The notes: generated from the sequence alone by a model not told the origin. A stretch of 64,000 bases of DNA from DAIOXA01 sp050949165 (GCA_050949165.1 JBMNFF010000009.1:1-64000), one strand, 5' to 3'. Positions 1 to 9,658 are shown, numbered from the stretch's first letter. Numbers and translations: made by a program.

Positions 1-862
1 TTCCAACTGCCGGTTGAGCCGGGCGATGACGATGATCTCTCCGGGGCGGTATGTATTGAGTAATTGGCTTATTTCCCGGGCAACATATTCCGCTTCCTCC
101 TTCTCGGAGAAGAAGTGCTTGTACACCGGGTACTGGCCCTGCTTGTCCAGGAGGGCCGGTTCCACATAGTACTCGTCCTCTACAATATCTGTGCTCTCCT
201 CGATGAGGCTGTAGGCGGCTTGGGCTATCTGGGTGGTGGTCCGGTAATTCTTACTAAGAACATTGCCCCTGCCTGTCAGGTCCAGGCCTAGGCTGGTGAA
301 GCTCCGCCCCCGGACCAGCCAGGAATGGGGATAGATGCTCTGGGCAGTATCTGCCACAAAGAGCAGGCTGGAATAGTCTCCGGGCTTGTATAACAGCTTG
401 AGGAACTCCAGCTGCACCCGGGTCAGGTCCTGGCTCTCATCGACAATTATGTGGGTGTATTTGGGCTCAGTTTTCTCCTGAGCCTTCTTTAATACCAGGA
501 TGTCTCTGGCCTTGGGATCGATGAGGCCTTCCTCTTCCAGGCGGGCATCAAAGGCCAGCATCAGCTCATAGATAGCCTGGCGGGTCTCGGAGTTCTTGCG
601 CAACCGCTGGGGACCTTCCGATTGCTTGAGGCTCTGGCGGCCCAGGCGGTCAACATTCTGGTACTCAGATAACTCCAGATAATTGCAGGAGCGGATCCAG
701 TCAATCTCATCCAAGAGGAAGCTGGCATTTTTGGGGTCCAGAATCTTTGTTTCCTTAAACTTCTTGGCCAATTCAGCAATGCAGGTCTTAATAACCTGGT
801 ACCTCTTATTGGTATTGCCATACATCTGTTCCCGGCGGTGGGATTGGTCGAAAAGGTTGCAA
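1..862 (-). pseudogene. UvrD/Rep-type superfamily I DNA helicase, fragment
   Basis: An open frame on the minus strand runs off the left edge of the window and has no start codon before it meets an M20 peptidase fragment near 860. It shows SF1 helicase motifs: motif II as DESQDL, motif III as LLFVADTAQSIY and the motif IV region SKNYRTT. The upstream part contains FDQSHRREQMYG. The ATP-binding N-terminus (motif I) is missing at the breakpoint, so the fragment is probably non-functional. Its C-terminal half lies outside the window. SF1 helicases of this type act in repair or in accessory/defence loci; the exact subfamily cannot be named. The family call is firm, the loss of function is inferred. 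Confidence 0.75.
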
Positions 863-863
863 T

Positions 864-1373
864 AGCCGCCGCGTTTCCCCCCATGACAGCGTCGTCATCA
901 CCGTGGGCAAGATATCTGGGGGCGTCGCCGGCAATGTCATTGCCGACCAGGCCACCCTGTCGATGATTGTGCGCACCACCTGTCGCGAGGCTCGGCAAAG
1001 GGCAAACACAGTCCTCCGCAGCATCATCGACCATACTTGCGCCATGCACGGTGTCAGCGCTGAAGTGGAAACCAATCCCGGCTACGACAGCATGCACAAT
1101 TCGGCAGAATGCGTCGAGGTAATCCGCTCGGTGGCGGAGCGAGTGTTGGGGGCAGGGGCCTTCAGCTATGTAGAGCATCCCTTCCTGGGCTGTGAAGATT
1201 TTTGTTACTACTGCACCGAAGTTCCCGGCGCCTTCTACCAGCTGGGCAGCCGCAATGAGGCTTTGGGATTTACTGCTCCCACCCACAGTTCTGAATATGA
1301 TGCCGATCCCGAGACCGTCCCCACCGGCATGAAGATGCAGGCGGGCATCGTGTTTGAGCTCATCGGCAAATAG
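864..1373 (+). pseudogene. M20 family metallopeptidase/amidohydrolase, C-terminal fragment
   Basis: The frame encodes the C-terminal ~170 residues of an M20 amidohydrolase. It begins abruptly near SRRVSPHDSVVITVGKISGG, which in intact M20 proteins lies in the dimerisation domain, and ends with the conserved C-terminal region around the metal ligand (HPFLGCEDF, then APTHSSEYD). The N-terminal half with the first metal ligands is absent. No start codon or ribosome site is visible, and the sequence abuts an antisense helicase fragment. An internal GTG at 903 could start a short product but would lack the catalytic domain. It is best read as a gene remnant at a rearrangement junction. Confidence 0.75.
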
Positions 1374-1400
1374 AGCACTGTATTTACAACAAAAAAACCA

Positions 1401-1433
1401 AAAGCCGATGGCGGGAGACCGCGCATCGGCTTT
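1401..1433. terminator. Bidirectional hairpin terminator between M20 remnant and jetD
   Basis: Ten-base arms AAAGCCGATG (1401-1410) and CATCGGCTTT (1424-1433) form a perfect hairpin. An A-rich run lies on the left, giving a U-tract for minus-strand transcripts. It closes the Wadjet operon, whose last gene stops at 1435, and the facing M20 fragment. Confidence 0.75.
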
Positions 1434-1434
1434 G

Positions 1435-2715
1435 CTATTCCATTGGGCCTTGTGGCTGATTATTCATATCAGCAGCTAAGCTGTCTGCCATATTCTCCTG
1501 ATAGCCGGCCTTGGCTGCTTTTATTATAGCCTCAGCAGTTGGTATAAGAGTTGGGACATGGATCTTTTCTAATTGTTTCAGTCTCCTGGGCGGTATCGAG
1601 ATATTTGATAGGCACCTTCTATAATCCTCGGGACTGTATCGCCACAATTTAACCTGGTCCGGGTACCTTTCCCACAGGCGCTGAGCCATGAGCAGACCCT
1701 CAGGATCAAAGTCCCCGGAATACCATAGTTCCACACCGGTTTCAGCAAGTTTGTCCAGGAGCATGTATGAAGCTAAGCGGAACTGGCCGTGGGTGCAAAC
1801 CATGGGACTGAAATTATCGGCATCGGTCAGGTGGGAAAAGAGACCAGAATTCTCGATGATGAATACCCTATCCCCTTTGACCGGCCGGATATATTGCAAT
1901 TTTGCCAGTTCCCTCACAGGGGCGTTAATTACACTTCCATTGCTATATGCAGTTTCCCACATTGGGTTGTCAGAAATTAGTCCACAGCAGGTAACGAAGT
2001 TCAGGAGGTCATCTCGGATGATGCCAAACTGGTCCAGGAGCTCCCAGGTTTGTTCCCCTGTGAGGTTGGACATAATTCTCGTCCCGTCTTGCTGGTTTCT
2101 GACAAACTGCAGGGCAGAGATCAGGTATTTGCCGCAGCTGGTATTGGGGTCAAAACCGTGGGGGTCTCCAATGATCTTCGCCGCCCACAGGGGGAGTCGG
2201 CGGTAGCTATCCTTGCTTGGCAATTTGGCCAGGGCTGTTAGGGCTTGGCCCAGTTGTGTTTTCAGCAGTTTCGGGTTTTGGGTGTAGGCCTGGTTAATTG
2301 TCCGGGTGCCGGGACCTCCTGCTTCGATGTGACGGATCCAGTCTTGGCAGAGGGCGTGGGGGTGTTCCTGGGCCAGACCATAGAAGAATTTCTCCCGGGC
2401 CCTTTGCTGGGCCTGCTCCTCCTCGGTCTTGGGGATTAAATCCTTTCCCAGTATGGCAGACATGAGTTCAATTAAGTCTGTTCCTGCGTACCTGGTTTGT
2501 TCCAGGGCTTGTTGGAATTGGAGGAGGCCTACCAAAACCGAGCGTTTTTTGGAAAGGTCCTTTCCCAAAAGTCCGCCGATGGCTTGCCGTTCATCGGGGG
2601 TGAGGTTGTTGAGGACGGCGTTGCCGCCGATTCGGCCAAGCCCCCGGTAGCGTTGGGCCATTAGTTTGATGAGCCGTTGGAATCCCGGTTGGGAAAAGTA
2701 AGTGATTGGGTCCAT
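1435..2715 (-). CDS. jetD: Wadjet JetD-like nuclease (toprim-fold subunit)
   Basis: This 426-residue protein is the fourth gene of a Wadjet operon. In Wadjet, JetD is the endonuclease that cleaves closed-circular plasmid DNA extruded by the SMC-like JetABC complex. The N-terminal part (DPITYFSQPGFQRLI...) resembles the TIGR02679 family. The C-terminal third carries the acidic motif WYSGDFDPEGLL, expected of the toprim-like DUF2399 catalytic region. I chose the ATG at 2715 because it follows a GGGGGGTGAC ribosome site. An in-frame extension to 2814 runs through repetitive intergenic DNA and is rejected. Unlike the tightly packed jetABC genes, it is separated from jetC by ~190 bp of repeats. 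Confidence 0.85.
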   Translation of the reverse strand: MDPITYFSQPGFQRLIKLMAQRYRGLGRIGGNAVLNNLTPDERQAIGGLLGKDLSKKRSVLVGLLQFQQALEQTRYAGTDLIELMSAILGKDLIPKTEEEQAQQRAREKFFYGLAQEHPHALCQDWIRHIEAGGPGTRTINQAYTQNPKLLKTQLGQALTALAKLPSKDSYRRLPLWAAKIIGDPHGFDPNTSCGKYLISALQFVRNQQDGTRIMSNLTGEQTWELLDQFGIIRDDLLNFVTCCGLISDNPMWETAYSNGSVINAPVRELAKLQYIRPVKGDRVFIIENSGLFSHLTDADNFSPMVCTHGQFRLASYMLLDKLAETGVELWYSGDFDPEGLLMAQRLWERYPDQVKLWRYSPEDYRRCLSNISIPPRRLKQLEKIHVPTLIPTAEAIIKAAKAGYQENMADSLAADMNNQPQGPME

Positions 2716-2763
2716 GTTGTCACCCCCCGTTTGATATGGGTTGTGTGTGTGCGTCGTATGGGC

Positions 2764-2867
2764 GGGGCGCCATGGGGACGCAGATTTGGGGCCTTTTTTG
2801 GGGTGGGGCGCCATTGAGGACGCCCCTACATATCGAGGGGCCGTTGTTTGGGTTGGGCGCCCCTACA
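2764..2867. repeat. Interspersed GC-rich repeat between jetC and jetD
   Basis: The jetC-jetD gap holds two copies of GGGGCGCCAT (2764-2773, 2805-2814) and two of CGCCCCTACA (2821-2830, 2858-2867). The two words are partly complementary (GGGGCG/CGCCCC), so the transcript can fold into hairpins. The TGTAGGGGCG word resembles intergenic repeats found in many bacterial genomes (from memory). No coding frame is credible here. Confidence 0.6.
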
Positions 2868-2904
2868 ATTGGGGTCAATCTTTGGTTTGGGTTGCGGCTG
2901 CTTC

Positions 2905-5900
2905 TTAGTTGCTTAATAGACGCCGGGTATGGCCGTCCCAGAGGTAGCGGATCACTGTTACCCAGGGGGCGTTTTTGGGCCGGACCAGCTCACAGATGGA
3001 CAGACGGTTTGCTGTATCGTAGTCGCCCCACAAGGACTGGGAGTTGATGATGTAGTCAAAGCCCAGTTTTTCCATGAGGTCGAACATGTCCCGGATATTG
3101 GTTTCGTCAACCCCGGCAAAGGCTTCATCCAATGAGATTATGCGGGGAGCATCTCCCCTGGCATCCTGGTAGCGGGAATAGGCTGCCGAGAAGAGGGGGA
3201 TATACATGGCCATGGCCTTCTCGCCGCCGCTGAAGGTAAAGAACATATTGTTGGTGAGCTCCCGCTTCGGCTCCTTGCCCTTGCGGAACAGGAGCATAAA
3301 CTTGAACCAGGTCCTGTAATCCAGGAGCTCCCGGACGATGGAGTGGAAGGTTTCACCCTTTTCGGTATCTGCCAGCTCGGCCTTGGCCCGGTCAATCTTG
3401 GAGCGGAAGTGGCGGGTTATCTGGAGCATATCTTCTTCCTTGAGGAGGTTGGGGTCCTTGCGGAGTAGGGCCACCAGCTCCTCTGTGTCCAGCTCGTCTT
3501 CCTGTTCGGCTGTCCTGGGTTTCCAGCGCAGGGAGAAGGTGAGGCCGCTGGAGGTGTCCCGCTGCTCCATAAGCTTGTTGATCTCTTCCACCCAGTTTTC
3601 CGCCCGGTTGATGCGCCGACGGATAATTTCCCCAACACTGTGGAGAATTATCTCTTCATAAAGCTCTCGATCCTTTTCGCTGAGGAGGTGCTGCTGGACC
3701 TGGATGTCCTGCTCCATCTTGTCCAGGACAATATAGACATCCTTCTTCTGACCGTCATAGTCCAGCATAATAATCTGTCGGTGCCTGGCCTGGGCCAGAG
3801 GGGTCAGCAGGTACTGGGCCCAATCTTGGTCCAGGGTGGGCAGGTCACCGGCAAGGGTTTGCTCGCTTTGCTCTGGGCGGTACTCCACCAGGTACTGTTG
3901 CTCTTCGAAGAAGGCCTTGTTTAGCCGGATAGAAATCCGTTCCCTGTCTGTATTAAGGGCGCTGCTGTACTCCTTGACCACCTTGCGGGCTAGGGCCAGT
4001 AGGTCTGTAATTTCGCTGGCTGTGTCCTTTAAGACGAACCCGAAGCTCAGTTCATGGCTGAAATACTGCTGCCAGCAGGACAATATCCTTTGGGAGAATT
4101 CCAGCTGGTCCTTCAGGCCCTTTTCCCTGGCCTGTCCGTCTTCTATATCCCGGCTGAGATTAACTGTTCGCTGGTAAGCGTCTTTACCTTCCTGGGGAAT
4201 TTCGTCGAGGCGCTGAATAACTGTCTGGATGCGGGCGGTGATTTCCTCCGCCCCCAGCTCCTGCATGCGCTCCTTAATCTTGGAGATGGAAAATTGCAGC
4301 TGTTGGATCCTGGCATGGCTGACATTCAGATCCCCCTTGAGGGTGTCTACATCCCCTTGGACCTCCTCCAGCTCTTCAGAATGGTTGGCCATTAGTTCCC
4401 GGCAGTGGGTGATGCGCTGATGGTAGCCTTCCAGGTCCCGGAGCAGACTGGTGTAATTACTCATCTCTTTGATGGCTTCGGCATAGGCCTCTTCAGATTC
4501 CGGTAGGTTCAGCTCTCGGGCCAGCACCTGCAGCTGATGCCTAGCTGCCTGCATGGCAGCGTAAGTGTCCTTCACCTTGGCGCTTTTCTCTGCCTCGGCC
4601 TTTCTGGTAATCCTGAGGGTGCCCTCGACTTCGGTGATTTGCTGCCAGTTCTCCTCCAGGGCAGTAAATTCGGGCAGGGCGCTTAGCTCTTGATCCAGGA
4701 TTTCTCGGCGCTGGTCGAGTTGCTGCTTTCTTGCCTCCAGCTCTTCCCTTTCCCCTTGCTGTTGGGAGAGCTTCATTTCCAGCTGGGCAATCTTGCTGAG
4801 GCGGAAGCGGCGCCGGGCCTCCCTGCCGATATACCGTGAGGCCTCCTCCCGGGGGGCCTGGCCGCTGACCAGGGCTATCCGGTAATTGCCCCGGCTATCT
4901 ACGGTTATATCTCCTGACTCCAGGCTATCTGGATTCATCAGGATGCTGCGCAGGACATCATCAATGGTCTGGGCGTCCACACCCTGGCAGGGCACGGGCT
5001 CCAGCACATCAGCCAGGGTGTATTCCAGCACCCTGGGATTAGGAAGGATTACTTTATCCCAGCCCTTTACCGAGGCCAGATGTTCCCTGGGGACTACTAG
5101 GGCGTCTAAAAGGCCAGCCTGGGTAATGGCGGCTTCCAGGCGCTCCCTTTCCTCTTCGGGGATATGATCCCGGAATTCCACCGCAGCATAGAGGGGGACA
5201 TGGGCTATCCCGGCAGCTTGCAGGGCAGCCCTGGTTTCGGTGGTATCTGGATGGCGCTGGGGTTCTGGCTCCTGCATTTCCCGCCATTCCTGGATTTCTT
5301 CCTGGGTTTGGGCTATTTCTTGATCCTTGCCATGGATGCGGGCAGCTAGAATTGCCAGTTCATCGGCAATGGCCTTGCCGTTACGATCATGGGCCTGCCG
5401 CACCGGTTGGGTAACGGTCTGGGGTTTGTGCAGGTCGAAGATGTCCATCAGGAAGTGGGCAGTCTGCTGCTTCTCCTGGGGAGTGAGCTTTAGTTCCTGG
5501 GTGCATACCTCCCAGTGATGGAAGTCCTGCAGCCATTGCTCCTTTAGAGAGTCCTGTTGCTCCTCCAGTGTTTTGTGGTTGTGGATTAGCTGGTCCAACT
5601 CCCGGGTAATCTGGGCATGCTCATCTTCCGCATCCTGATGTCTCTCCAGGGCGAAGCTGTATTTCCTGGCCGCTATAAGGATGGTATTTAGCTGCTGGGA
5701 GTAGTCCCGAGCTTCGTCCTTCCAAAGGGTGAAATCATAGGGCTGGGTACGGCGGAAATCCTTGGTGTATTCCCCGTGGGCGTTAAAGGAAGCGGCGTCG
5801 GCAATTGCTTCCATCTCCTCCAGGCAGGACTCGGTCTGGGCTTGGAACTGGTCGATTCTGCTCTGCTGCTCCCGGACCTCTGCCTCCAGCCTCCGCTCCC

Positions 5901-7017
5901 GGCGCTGCTTGCCTTCCAGTTCCTGCCTTTTCTTGGTTTGGGACTCTTTTGCCTGGGCCAGCTCATCTTCGGTTTCCTTGAGCTGCTCCTGAGCCCTGAA
6001 GACATCGTGCTGTTCCAGTTCCCGCTTTTCCTGCTCCAGCACCTTTTGCTCCTGGTCCAAACGGGTAATAAGCTGGCAGTCTGCTTCCAGCTGCTGCTGT
6101 TTTTGGGCCAGGTCAGTTTCCAGCTGGGCCATATCCCGGCTGAGCTTATCTTGATTGGCGACGGCCTTTACCAGGCCGCTGGCCTTTTCTGCCAGCATAA
6201 AGCGGTTATATGCATCGTAGGCAATGGTCAGTTTCCTCAGAGATGCCCGGTCCCGCTCCAGTTGCTCTAACTGCTGCTTGATCTGGTCCATATTTTCGAT
6301 GGTCTCGGATAAGGGGCGCAGCTCATCGTCGGAAAGGGGCGGGATGGACTCGTTGAGGATTTCGTAGATGACGGTGGGTTTAAAGTCCTTGGATAACTTG
6401 GGGCTGCGCAGCTGGATCAGGAGCTTGATCAGGTCTTCATAGGCCTCGATGGATTCAAAGCCGAAGACATAGCGGTTGACCAGCTCCATGTATTCCCGCT
6501 GGCCCCGGACAACCCGGCCTCCTGGTTCGATGCGGTTGGTCAGTTCCAGGCGGGTTAGGGGGGCGGTCACTTCCTTGCCCTCTTCGGGGCTGTATTCCTG
6601 GCGGTGCAGGTTAATATCTACCTCAACCCGGCGGTTGTCGGTGATCACAAAGCCCCAGAAATCCATGGTGGAATGGCGGCGGGCCCGGAGCCCGATGCCG
6701 GTGGTGATGTAGCGGTCGCTGTTCTCCCGCTTATACTCCAGCCACAGGTAGCCGGTGCGTTCATCCAGCTTGCTGATCCCGGATTCCCCCAACAGGTAAT
6801 CTTCCATCTTTCTTGCCCGAGAACCAAAGGGATCCAGGCGATCGGGACTCTTCCTGCCGTCCAGGAGAACGGTGATGAGGCTCTGCATGGTTACAGACTT
6901 ACCGGAGCCGTTGCTGCCCCGGAGGAGCAGCTTACCGTCGGTAAAGTCGAAGACTTCATTATCGTAGTACCAGAAGTTTAGCAGCCCGGCCCTGTTTAAT
7001 TGCAGTCTATCTGTCAT
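2905..7017 (-). CDS. jetC: Wadjet JetC, SMC/MukB-like condensin ATPase
   Basis: At 1370 residues this is the motor of the Wadjet system. Walker A GSNGSGKS is at residues ~34-41. Long coiled coils rich in Q, E, L and R fill the middle, with a hinge-like globular segment. The ABC signature FSGGEK is at ~1262 and Walker B (IISLDEAF) at ~1293. This is the head-coil-hinge layout of MksB/JetC (TIGR02680-like, Wadjet type II). In known systems JetABC extrudes plasmid loops and activates JetD. The start is ATG 7017, preceded by GGAAGGAGAGG and overlapping the end of jetB by 11 bp. A 103-residue in-frame upstream extension is only the jetB gene read in another frame. The gene is intact. Confidence 0.92.
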   Translation of the reverse strand: MTDRLQLNRAGLLNFWYYDNEVFDFTDGKLLLRGSNGSGKSVTMQSLITVLLDGRKSPDRLDPFGSRARKMEDYLLGESGISKLDERTGYLWLEYKRENSDRYITTGIGLRARRHSTMDFWGFVITDNRRVEVDINLHRQEYSPEEGKEVTAPLTRLELTNRIEPGGRVVRGQREYMELVNRYVFGFESIEAYEDLIKLLIQLRSPKLSKDFKPTVIYEILNESIPPLSDDELRPLSETIENMDQIKQQLEQLERDRASLRKLTIAYDAYNRFMLAEKASGLVKAVANQDKLSRDMAQLETDLAQKQQQLEADCQLITRLDQEQKVLEQEKRELEQHDVFRAQEQLKETEDELAQAKESQTKKRQELEGKQRRERRLEAEVREQQSRIDQFQAQTESCLEEMEAIADAASFNAHGEYTKDFRRTQPYDFTLWKDEARDYSQQLNTILIAARKYSFALERHQDAEDEHAQITRELDQLIHNHKTLEEQQDSLKEQWLQDFHHWEVCTQELKLTPQEKQQTAHFLMDIFDLHKPQTVTQPVRQAHDRNGKAIADELAILAARIHGKDQEIAQTQEEIQEWREMQEPEPQRHPDTTETRAALQAAGIAHVPLYAAVEFRDHIPEEERERLEAAITQAGLLDALVVPREHLASVKGWDKVILPNPRVLEYTLADVLEPVPCQGVDAQTIDDVLRSILMNPDSLESGDITVDSRGNYRIALVSGQAPREEASRYIGREARRRFRLSKIAQLEMKLSQQQGEREELEARKQQLDQRREILDQELSALPEFTALEENWQQITEVEGTLRITRKAEAEKSAKVKDTYAAMQAARHQLQVLARELNLPESEEAYAEAIKEMSNYTSLLRDLEGYHQRITHCRELMANHSEELEEVQGDVDTLKGDLNVSHARIQQLQFSISKIKERMQELGAEEITARIQTVIQRLDEIPQEGKDAYQRTVNLSRDIEDGQAREKGLKDQLEFSQRILSCWQQYFSHELSFGFVLKDTASEITDLLALARKVVKEYSSALNTDRERISIRLNKAFFEEQQYLVEYRPEQSEQTLAGDLPTLDQDWAQYLLTPLAQARHRQIIMLDYDGQKKDVYIVLDKMEQDIQVQQHLLSEKDRELYEEIILHSVGEIIRRRINRAENWVEEINKLMEQRDTSSGLTFSLRWKPRTAEQEDELDTEELVALLRKDPNLLKEEDMLQITRHFRSKIDRAKAELADTEKGETFHSIVRELLDYRTWFKFMLLFRKGKEPKRELTNNMFFTFSGGEKAMAMYIPLFSAAYSRYQDARGDAPRIISLDEAFAGVDETNIRDMFDLMEKLGFDYIINSQSLWGDYDTANRLSICELVRPKNAPWVTVIRYLWDGHTRRLLSN

Positions 7018-8191
7018 CTGTATCCTCTCCTTCCGGGCTGAAATCTTCGGGATAGTGTCCGCTGAATCTGGCCAGGACCGGCAGAAGGGAGATGACCCGG
7101 GTCTCCTTGTCCTCTTGGGCCAGCTTCCAATCCTTGAGGTGGGCCAGGAGCTCCCGGGCCACCCCCTGGGTATCCAGCTCCCGGTACTGCTTGGACCAAC
7201 CGTGGCTGAACTTTTCCCGGAGCTGTCCGACCCAGCTGATGTATGCGGACCGGGGCAGGCTGATGCTGCCGTCATATTGAATGGGGATATCCTCTTGCTC
7301 TTTAATGTCCCGGGCCAGTCCGGCAAACTGGATGGCGATATCGCTGATGGTGCGGTTATCCGGGAAATATGTCAGCTTGGCCCTGCGCTCCGGAGTGGTG
7401 AGGAGGGCGGCGTTCTTATATAGCTCAAACTGAAACTCAAAATTGTCCTCGATATCGTCGCGGATGCGGTTGCGGCGGTTGCGGAGATAGAGGAAGTCGG
7501 GATCAGCTGCGTCCTGGCTGTACATTACCGGTCCAAAGAGCAACTGCCGATAGATTTTGTATCTCCGGGCCACCCCCTGGTCGGCGGGCTGTTCGGCTGC
7601 CAGGATTTCTTCAGGGTCCTTCATGCTCTCCAGTTCCCGGGGGAAGGAGCGCATAAAATACCGGGCCGCCACCGGCACTTCGTAGAGGACCTCAGTCTCA
7701 CCGGTACCGAAATTCTCAATCTCCCCCTCGATGCTGAGGAGGATTCCCATATCCTCGGCATAGCGCATCACCCGGACCAGGGACTTGCGGTGCTCAAAAT
7801 TGTTCCAGTGGAGCTGGCCAGGACCGGGGTAGAAGCCTTCAATGCCCTCACAGAGGTTGGACAGCAGAAACTGCTCCTCCACCGCCAGCCCCTCCAAGAA
7901 AGCAAGGAGGCAGCAGAAGAGCACATAGTCCCGGACCCGTTGGAAGGGGCTGATTCCCATCCAAGGCTCCAACTGGGCAGGGATTTTCTCCAGCTTCACA
8001 AAGTAGCGGTGGGTGATCAGGCGAAGGCCGGCCTTATCCCGAAACCAGGATCTGAGGGCCTGCTCCCGGTTTCGGACCTGGAGGTATTTTTCCGGCTCTC
8101 TTTCCCGAAGGATCCAGAACTGCTCCAGAAGGTCCACGGCGGCATCCCGGGCCACATCATCAAAGACAGCGTTGGTATTTTGTTCTTCCAT
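7007..8191 (-). CDS. jetB: Wadjet JetB, MksE/kite-like subunit
   Basis: This 394-residue protein matches the TIGR02678-like JetB family by position and recalled sequence features (N-terminal DLLEQFWILRE, then RLITHRYFVKLEKIPA). JetB is the kite-type dimer that bridges the JetA kleisin and the JetC ATPase heads. The ATG at 8191 directly abuts the jetA stop, so the two are translationally coupled, with an AAGGTGG-like ribosome site in the end of jetA. Its 3' end overlaps jetC. It has no membrane segment or catalytic motif, as expected for a structural subunit. Confidence 0.85.
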   Translation of the reverse strand: MEEQNTNAVFDDVARDAAVDLLEQFWILREREPEKYLQVRNREQALRSWFRDKAGLRLITHRYFVKLEKIPAQLEPWMGISPFQRVRDYVLFCCLLAFLEGLAVEEQFLLSNLCEGIEGFYPGPGQLHWNNFEHRKSLVRVMRYAEDMGILLSIEGEIENFGTGETEVLYEVPVAARYFMRSFPRELESMKDPEEILAAEQPADQGVARRYKIYRQLLFGPVMYSQDAADPDFLYLRNRRNRIRDDIEDNFEFQFELYKNAALLTTPERRAKLTYFPDNRTISDIAIQFAGLARDIKEQEDIPIQYDGSISLPRSAYISWVGQLREKFSHGWSKQYRELDTQGVARELLAHLKDWKLAQEDKETRVISLLPVLARFSGHYPEDFSPEGEDTDDR

Positions 8192-9658
8192 CTAATCCAC
8201 CACCTTGAGGATATAGTCCGGCATACGGAGGCTGCCGTCGGTGCAGCGCAGGGAGATCTGCCCCTGCCCTCCCTGGAGCTGAAACCTGCGCCCGGATTCG
8301 GTCTTGACCAGCTTCTGGTCATTGGCCAGAGCCCTGGATATCCAGACCAGGAGGGTGCGGCGGACATGGGGTTCAATAATGCCAAGCCTGCTGAGCTCTA
8401 TCTTCTCATCGGATATCAGGGAAGTAAGCATCCTGGCCTCAGCCTCTTTTTCCTGGAGGTATTTGGCCAACATGGCGTTCTTGTCTCTACTACGGTCGAT
8501 TATGGCGTTGGGCCGGGTCTTGGCCCGGTAATTTCGGATCCTGGGGGTCAGGGTCAGCTCCACTGACGGCCTCTCCCATACTTCGGCATAAATATCTTCG
8601 GTATCCTTGACAGGAGCATAGAAGTGCCGGGTATTGGCGATGCCGAAGACACAGGCCGAGAGGATATGGGCTTCGTCGAGATCGGCGCATTGGCTGAAGC
8701 GCTGGGCCAGATGCAGGAAATCCCGGCGCCGGCTTTTGTGGTTGTGATGGCGTTCCCCCAGGCGCTGGGCAAATCTGGTGATGCGCCGGATTGCTTCATG
8801 GGTTTCCCGCTTTAGTTCCTGAATATCGCTGGGGCGGCTGGCGTGGCCAAAGAACCAAGTATTTAGGTTCTCCCATTGCAGGCTGAACCTATCTACCAGA
8901 GACTCCCGAGAAGGGGCCACATCCAGGCGGGGGATGCTTAACTGGTAATCTGCCAGCTCATTGCAGATGCCGTCTATACGTTCTTGCCGGAACTTGTCCA
9001 AGATGGTCTCAATTCTAATGGCCACCCGCTGCATGGCGGTGACAAAGTTCCGCAGGTAATCGCTGAGGGAGTCCTTATAAGCCAGGAAGGCTTCGGTCTT
9101 CATCAGCTCCTCCACCTTTTCGCTTTGCAGGTGGGCAAGATAATCTGTAGCGTTCTCGGTGAGCTTGCGGAAGGCTGCGAAGACGTCCTCCCAGAGGGCG
9201 TTTAGCTCCTCGCCCTGGGCTTCGGGGGACTGGGCTAGACTGGTGAGGGCATTGAGCAGGCGCTCGAAGAGGGTCTTTTCCAAAGAGCCGCCAAAGGATG
9301 AGCCCAGCTGCTCCAGGCTTTTTACCATCCGCTCAATCTCAATGGTGTAGGGACTGACCTGGTAGCGGAAGCGTTTCTTCTTAAACTCCTCGATGCTGCC
9401 AACCCGGGAAGTCTCCTGCCTGGCAATGATGTTTTTCCACTCCACCAGCTGGTTCAGGTCCTGCTGCAATTGGTCTTCATTGTAGTCTTGAAAATGGGGA
9501 TTTTGGCGCAGGTGCTCCAGGATTTCCCCGGGAAATAATTGATGCCGCATGCTTTCATGCTGAATGTAAAAAAAGCGCAGTATCGCCCGATAGCGCCAAG
9601 CATTGGCTACCGTCAGGTAACTGGCTTCAATTATCGGCTTTAGTAATTGGTCGTCCAC
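8192..9658 (-). CDS. jetA: Wadjet JetA, MksF/kleisin-like subunit
   Basis: First gene of the Wadjet operon, 488 residues, starting at GTG 9658 behind a GGGGGTGG ribosome site. The N-terminus (NAWRYRAILRFFYIQHESM) looks like the winged-helix domain of the TIGR02677-like JetA/MksF kleisin. It is followed by a long helical region and a C-terminal winged-helix-like part. JetA bridges the two JetC heads and carries JetB. jetA, jetB and jetC are contiguous or overlapping, so one transcript is expected. The name type II is assigned from resemblance to TIGR02677/78/80/79 rather than the DUF3375/DUF4194 type I set. Confidence 0.85.
   Translation of the reverse strand: MDDQLLKPIIEASYLTVANAWRYRAILRFFYIQHESMRHQLFPGEILEHLRQNPHFQDYNEDQLQQDLNQLVEWKNIIARQETSRVGSIEEFKKKRFRYQVSPYTIEIERMVKSLEQLGSSFGGSLEKTLFERLLNALTSLAQSPEAQGEELNALWEDVFAAFRKLTENATDYLAHLQSEKVEELMKTEAFLAYKDSLSDYLRNFVTAMQRVAIRIETILDKFRQERIDGICNELADYQLSIPRLDVAPSRESLVDRFSLQWENLNTWFFGHASRPSDIQELKRETHEAIRRITRFAQRLGERHHNHKSRRRDFLHLAQRFSQCADLDEAHILSACVFGIANTRHFYAPVKDTEDIYAEVWERPSVELTLTPRIRNYRAKTRPNAIIDRSRDKNAMLAKYLQEKEAEARMLTSLISDEKIELSRLGIIEPHVRRTLLVWISRALANDQKLVKTESGRRFQLQGGQGQISLRCTDGSLRMPDYILKVVD

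Noticed and set aside
561..1286. A 241-codon minus-strand open frame
   Set aside because: It is the helicase and M20 regions read in a third frame, with no family pattern and no ribosome site; composition is shadow-like.
2706..3047. A plus-strand frame across the jetC-jetD gap
   Set aside because: It runs through GC-rich repeats into the antisense of jetC; no conserved protein features.
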